This document shows positions 60,683-62,482 of a stretch of 62,482 nt of DNA, one piece after another. Where the stretch lies: positions 1 through 62,482 of the forward strand of contig JAAYAY010000110.1 of assembly GCA_012719125.1 (NCBI GenBank), given 5' to 3'. Under the pieces are notes generated by a model, which was not told the origin of the DNA, did not search any database, and saw only the letters and a list, made by a program, of their open reading frames with translations. Position numbers and translations under genes: made by a program. Position 1 is the stretch's first letter. Every line of letters begins with the position of its first letter. This stretch comes from Planctomycetaceae bacterium (GTDB lineage Bacteria; Planctomycetota; Planctomycetia; Pirellulales; Thermoguttaceae).

Positions 60683-61663
60683 ATGTCCCACACCATCCAA
60701 GACTACGTCGACTGCCGCGGACTGGCCATTCAGCCCGATCGTGAGCACGGAATCATTCGCGGCGTCCGCGTCCTGGGCCTCTCGTCGGCCGCCGGCCGCA
60801 GTTATCAGGCCGAGGCCGTCCGCAAGGCCGCCCCACTGTTTGAGGGAGTTGCGGTCCACGTGAACCGTGAAACGGGCGCACCCGAGGGCCCGGCCGCCGG
60901 GCCGGACCGGCTCGGCGTGATCCGCAACGTGACCGCCCGACCCGATCGGGGTCTGATCGGCGACCTCCATTTCGATCCCCGGCACCCCCTGGCCGAGCAG
61001 CTCCTGTGGGACGCCGAACACGCCCCGCACAATGTGGGCTTTGCCCACCGGATCGAGGCACAAGTCGCCGAATCCGGCGGGGCCGGTCTGGTCGAGGCAA
61101 TCGACCGGGTGCACAGTGTCGACCTGGTCGCCGACGGAGCCCGCATCGTCGAGCTCAACGAATCGGAGAAACCCCAAATCGGTCGACGCGCCGCGGGCGG
61201 TGCAGCCCTCGATTGGCTGACGGCCGAGTTGCTGGCCGATGAACGACCCGACCTGGTGGCCGAACTGCTGTCGGAGCAGGACCGGCAGATCGCCCGGCTG
61301 GAAGAAGAACTCCGCGAGTTGCGAACCTCGGCCGAGGCGGCCGCGAAACGCGAGGCGGTCGGTGCGATTCTGGCCGAATACGGGCTGTCGGCCGGCTCGC
61401 CGGCAGAGGGCTATCCGCCCAGCCTGGTGAACGAGCCGTTTCTCGAGTCGCTGGCCCGCGCCGATGGCGAAGCGGCGATTCGCCGGCTGATCGAAGAGCG
61501 GCTCGATCTGGTCCGCCAGTTGTCGGCGATCGCACTCCGGCAACCGAAGAGCAGCGAACCGTCACCGCTTCCTGCCGGGCAACCGGAGGACACGAAAGCG
61601 TTCGTCCGGTCCATTTCCGAGGAGCCCCAACGCGGTCCGATCCTGCATCGAAATCTCTGCTGA
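60683..61663 (+). CDS. Phage prohead-protease-like protein
   Basis: 326 residues from ATG 60683, with GGAG six bases upstream. Residues 25-155 resemble the self-cleaving head-maturation protease family of tailed phages: VRVLGLSSAAGRSYQAEAVR, FEGVAVHVNRETG, DRLGVIRNVTARPDRGLIGD, FDPRHPLAEQLLWDAEHAP, and NVGFAHRIEAQVAESGGA with a VDLVADGA strand. The rest is a coiled coil (EEELRELRTSAEAAAKREAV), as in a fused scaffold. The expected neighbours (portal, major capsid) are absent in the window, so it may be a domesticated remnant. Assignment moderate. Confidence 0.55.
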   Translation: MSHTIQDYVDCRGLAIQPDREHGIIRGVRVLGLSSAAGRSYQAEAVRKAAPLFEGVAVHVNRETGAPEGPAAGPDRLGVIRNVTARPDRGLIGDLHFDPRHPLAEQLLWDAEHAPHNVGFAHRIEAQVAESGGAGLVEAIDRVHSVDLVADGARIVELNESEKPQIGRRAAGGAALDWLTAELLADERPDLVAELLSEQDRQIARLEEELRELRTSAEAAAKREAVGAILAEYGLSAGSPAEGYPPSLVNEPFLESLARADGEAAIRRLIEERLDLVRQLSAIALRQPKSSEPSPLPAGQPEDTKAFVRSISEEPQRGPILHRNLC

Positions 61664-62024
61664 GTGACTGCCGGAGGTCGGAGGTCAGTCTGTCTCCTGA
61701 CCTCTGACCTCCGACTCCTGTCCCCAGCCAGGGGCCCGACCAACCCCTGCACACCGGCATTTTCGTCCGCAATGTCACCCAGCGGTCACCGACCGGCATC
61801 GTTCCCTACGGGAATCCGGTGACGACGATGTCGCGGGATGAGCAGGTTGACCGATGTGTGTGACAACCCGTGCAGCGCCAGCAGTCGATTGGGTATTAGA
61901 CCACCGATGTCATTAGGCAAAACGCCCCACACCTAGGCAGGCCCGCAACCTAACCTTTACAAGCATGCGCACAAGTCCAGCACAACGACTCTAGGACGCC
62001 GTCGTCCCGATTCGGCAGGGTCCC
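61664..62024. other. 361-bp gap with a solo heptamer hairpin and repeat R1 copy 3
   Basis: Right after the stop, GGAGGTCGGAGGTCAG (61673-61688) and CTGACCTCTGACCTCC (61697-61712) form a 16-bp stem with one mismatch and an 8-base loop. R1 copy 3 lies at 61925-61992 (GGCAGGCCCGCAACC, AACCTTTACAAGCATGCGC). No gene recognised between the convergent neighbours. Confidence 0.6.
61925..61992. repeat. Dispersed repeat R1, copy 3
   Basis: Most diverged copy: CCCCACACCTAGGCAGGCCC, then AACCTTTACAAGCATGCGC and ACAAGTCCAGCACAACGACTC. It matches copies 1 and 2 in the central GGCAGGCCCGCAAC...AACCTT.AC part. Confidence 0.65.
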
Positions 62025-62482
62025 TTAGGGCCATTCGCCGTAGTACACCAGGTCGAAGTTGATTGGCGGGATTTCTTGTTTAGCATCCGAACCACCCGTG
62101 CGCGAGATTACACCCACCCAGCCAAACCCCTTCGCCAGCAGGTTAACGCCCGCGTGATCGAGATAATCCCAATCCCAAGATGCATCATCACCCGATGCGG
62201 TGAACAGGTCATTGAGGGCCGAGTCGTAGAGGTACGCCTTGTCATCCGCTTCACCCGTCGCCTCGACATAGTCGAAACCACTGACAATGGCAAACGTCTT
62301 GCCCGCCGAATCCAGCATCTGGCTGTAGCCGGAGAAGCCATAGAACCTGTCGGCTCCTGCCGTGCCCGTCAAGAATGCCTGGTCGCCAACTCCCGCAGCA
62401 GCCGTGCTGGCACGCGCCTCGGCGTAGCCAAAACCCTTGGCTTTGTTTGTCACTCCATTGGCCAGCTCCATGCGGCTTTCCG
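62025..62482 (-). CDS. C-terminal part of a large repetitive secreted protein, cut by the window edge
   Basis: About 152 residues visible, open to the window end on the minus strand, with TAA at 62025-62027. It contains imperfect repeats of a short unit: AKGFGYAEARAS, then DRFYGFSGYSQML, then GFDYVEATGEADDKAYLYDS and ALNDLFTASGDD, then AKGFGWVGVIS. The AYLYDSALNDLF motif is typical of long planctomycetal exoproteins with hemolysin-like glycine/aspartate repeats. The last residues (INFDLVYYGEWP) end the chain without a membrane anchor or LPXTG. Confidence 0.75.
   Translation of the reverse strand, partial: ESRMELANGVTNKAKGFGYAEARASTAAAGVGDQAFLTGTAGADRFYGFSGYSQMLDSAGKTFAIVSGFDYVEATGEADDKAYLYDSALNDLFTASGDDASWDWDYLDHAGVNLLAKGFGWVGVISRTGGSDAKQEIPPINFDLVYYGEWP

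Overview
The window looks like a chromosomal segment of a Planctomycetota bacterium, probably of the Pirellulales type. This is inferred from gene content: long secreted PQQ-type propeller proteins, Tat-exported sugar-enzyme-like proteins, a calcium/VCBS-like exoprotein repeat, and GC-rich intergenic DNA full of short dispersed repeats such as GACGCGTAAGCGAGG. No database search was possible, so the taxonomic call is an inference.

Layout. (1) 1-6611: the end of a protein truncated by the window edge, a decayed HicB-like fragment, uvrA, cinA with a substituted deamidase motif, and an unknown membrane protein. (2) 6739-17104: secreted or exported proteins, comprising a twin-arginine protein resembling sugar isomerases, a 1442-residue beta-propeller with a methyltransferase-like insert and a malectin tail, a GH28-type pectinase and a Tat-exported FAD oxidoreductase. 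(3) 17492-19830: a PilZ-like protein, a small unknown gene, tRNA-Met(CAT) and a nucleotide-sugar epimerase. (4) 20338-26166: a tight operon holding a TPR protein, a J-like protein without the HPD motif, a GrpE-like protein, a DnaK and a zinc-ribbon protein. (5) 27352-60052: a very large exopolysaccharide or capsule locus. (6) 60053-62482: a compact promoter-terminator unit (possible small RNA), a phage prohead-protease-like gene and the C-terminal end of a large exoprotein.

The polysaccharide locus has an export and assembly part: an O-antigen ligase with TPRs, a Wzc-type tyrosine kinase with a (YG)n tail, a Wzx-type flippase and a Wzy-type polymerase. It also has nucleotide-sugar enzymes: WecB, a WbpM-type dehydratase, the three-gene UDP-L-FucNAc set capF/capG/capE, a DegT aminotransferase and a split transketolase. 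Glycosyltransferases, acetyltransferases, FkbM and TylF methyltransferases, an ATP-grasp/CapA pair and an initiating phosphoglycosyl transferase complete it. The block from about 38.2 to 48.7 kb is visibly AT-richer and organised as overlapping genes, which suggests it was acquired or exchanged as a unit.

The most unusual signal is a family of cassettes. Two nearly identical four-helix-bundle (23S rRNA intervening-sequence type) genes sit between capF, capG and capE. Each is flanked by perfect inverted repeats of 33 and 32 bp made of heptamer-like units. A third cassette, decayed, lies upstream of wecB. Related G-rich tracts tend to follow stop codons and C-rich tracts tend to precede start codons elsewhere in the window. 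These look like stand-alone relatives of rRNA intervening sequences that live in operon gaps.
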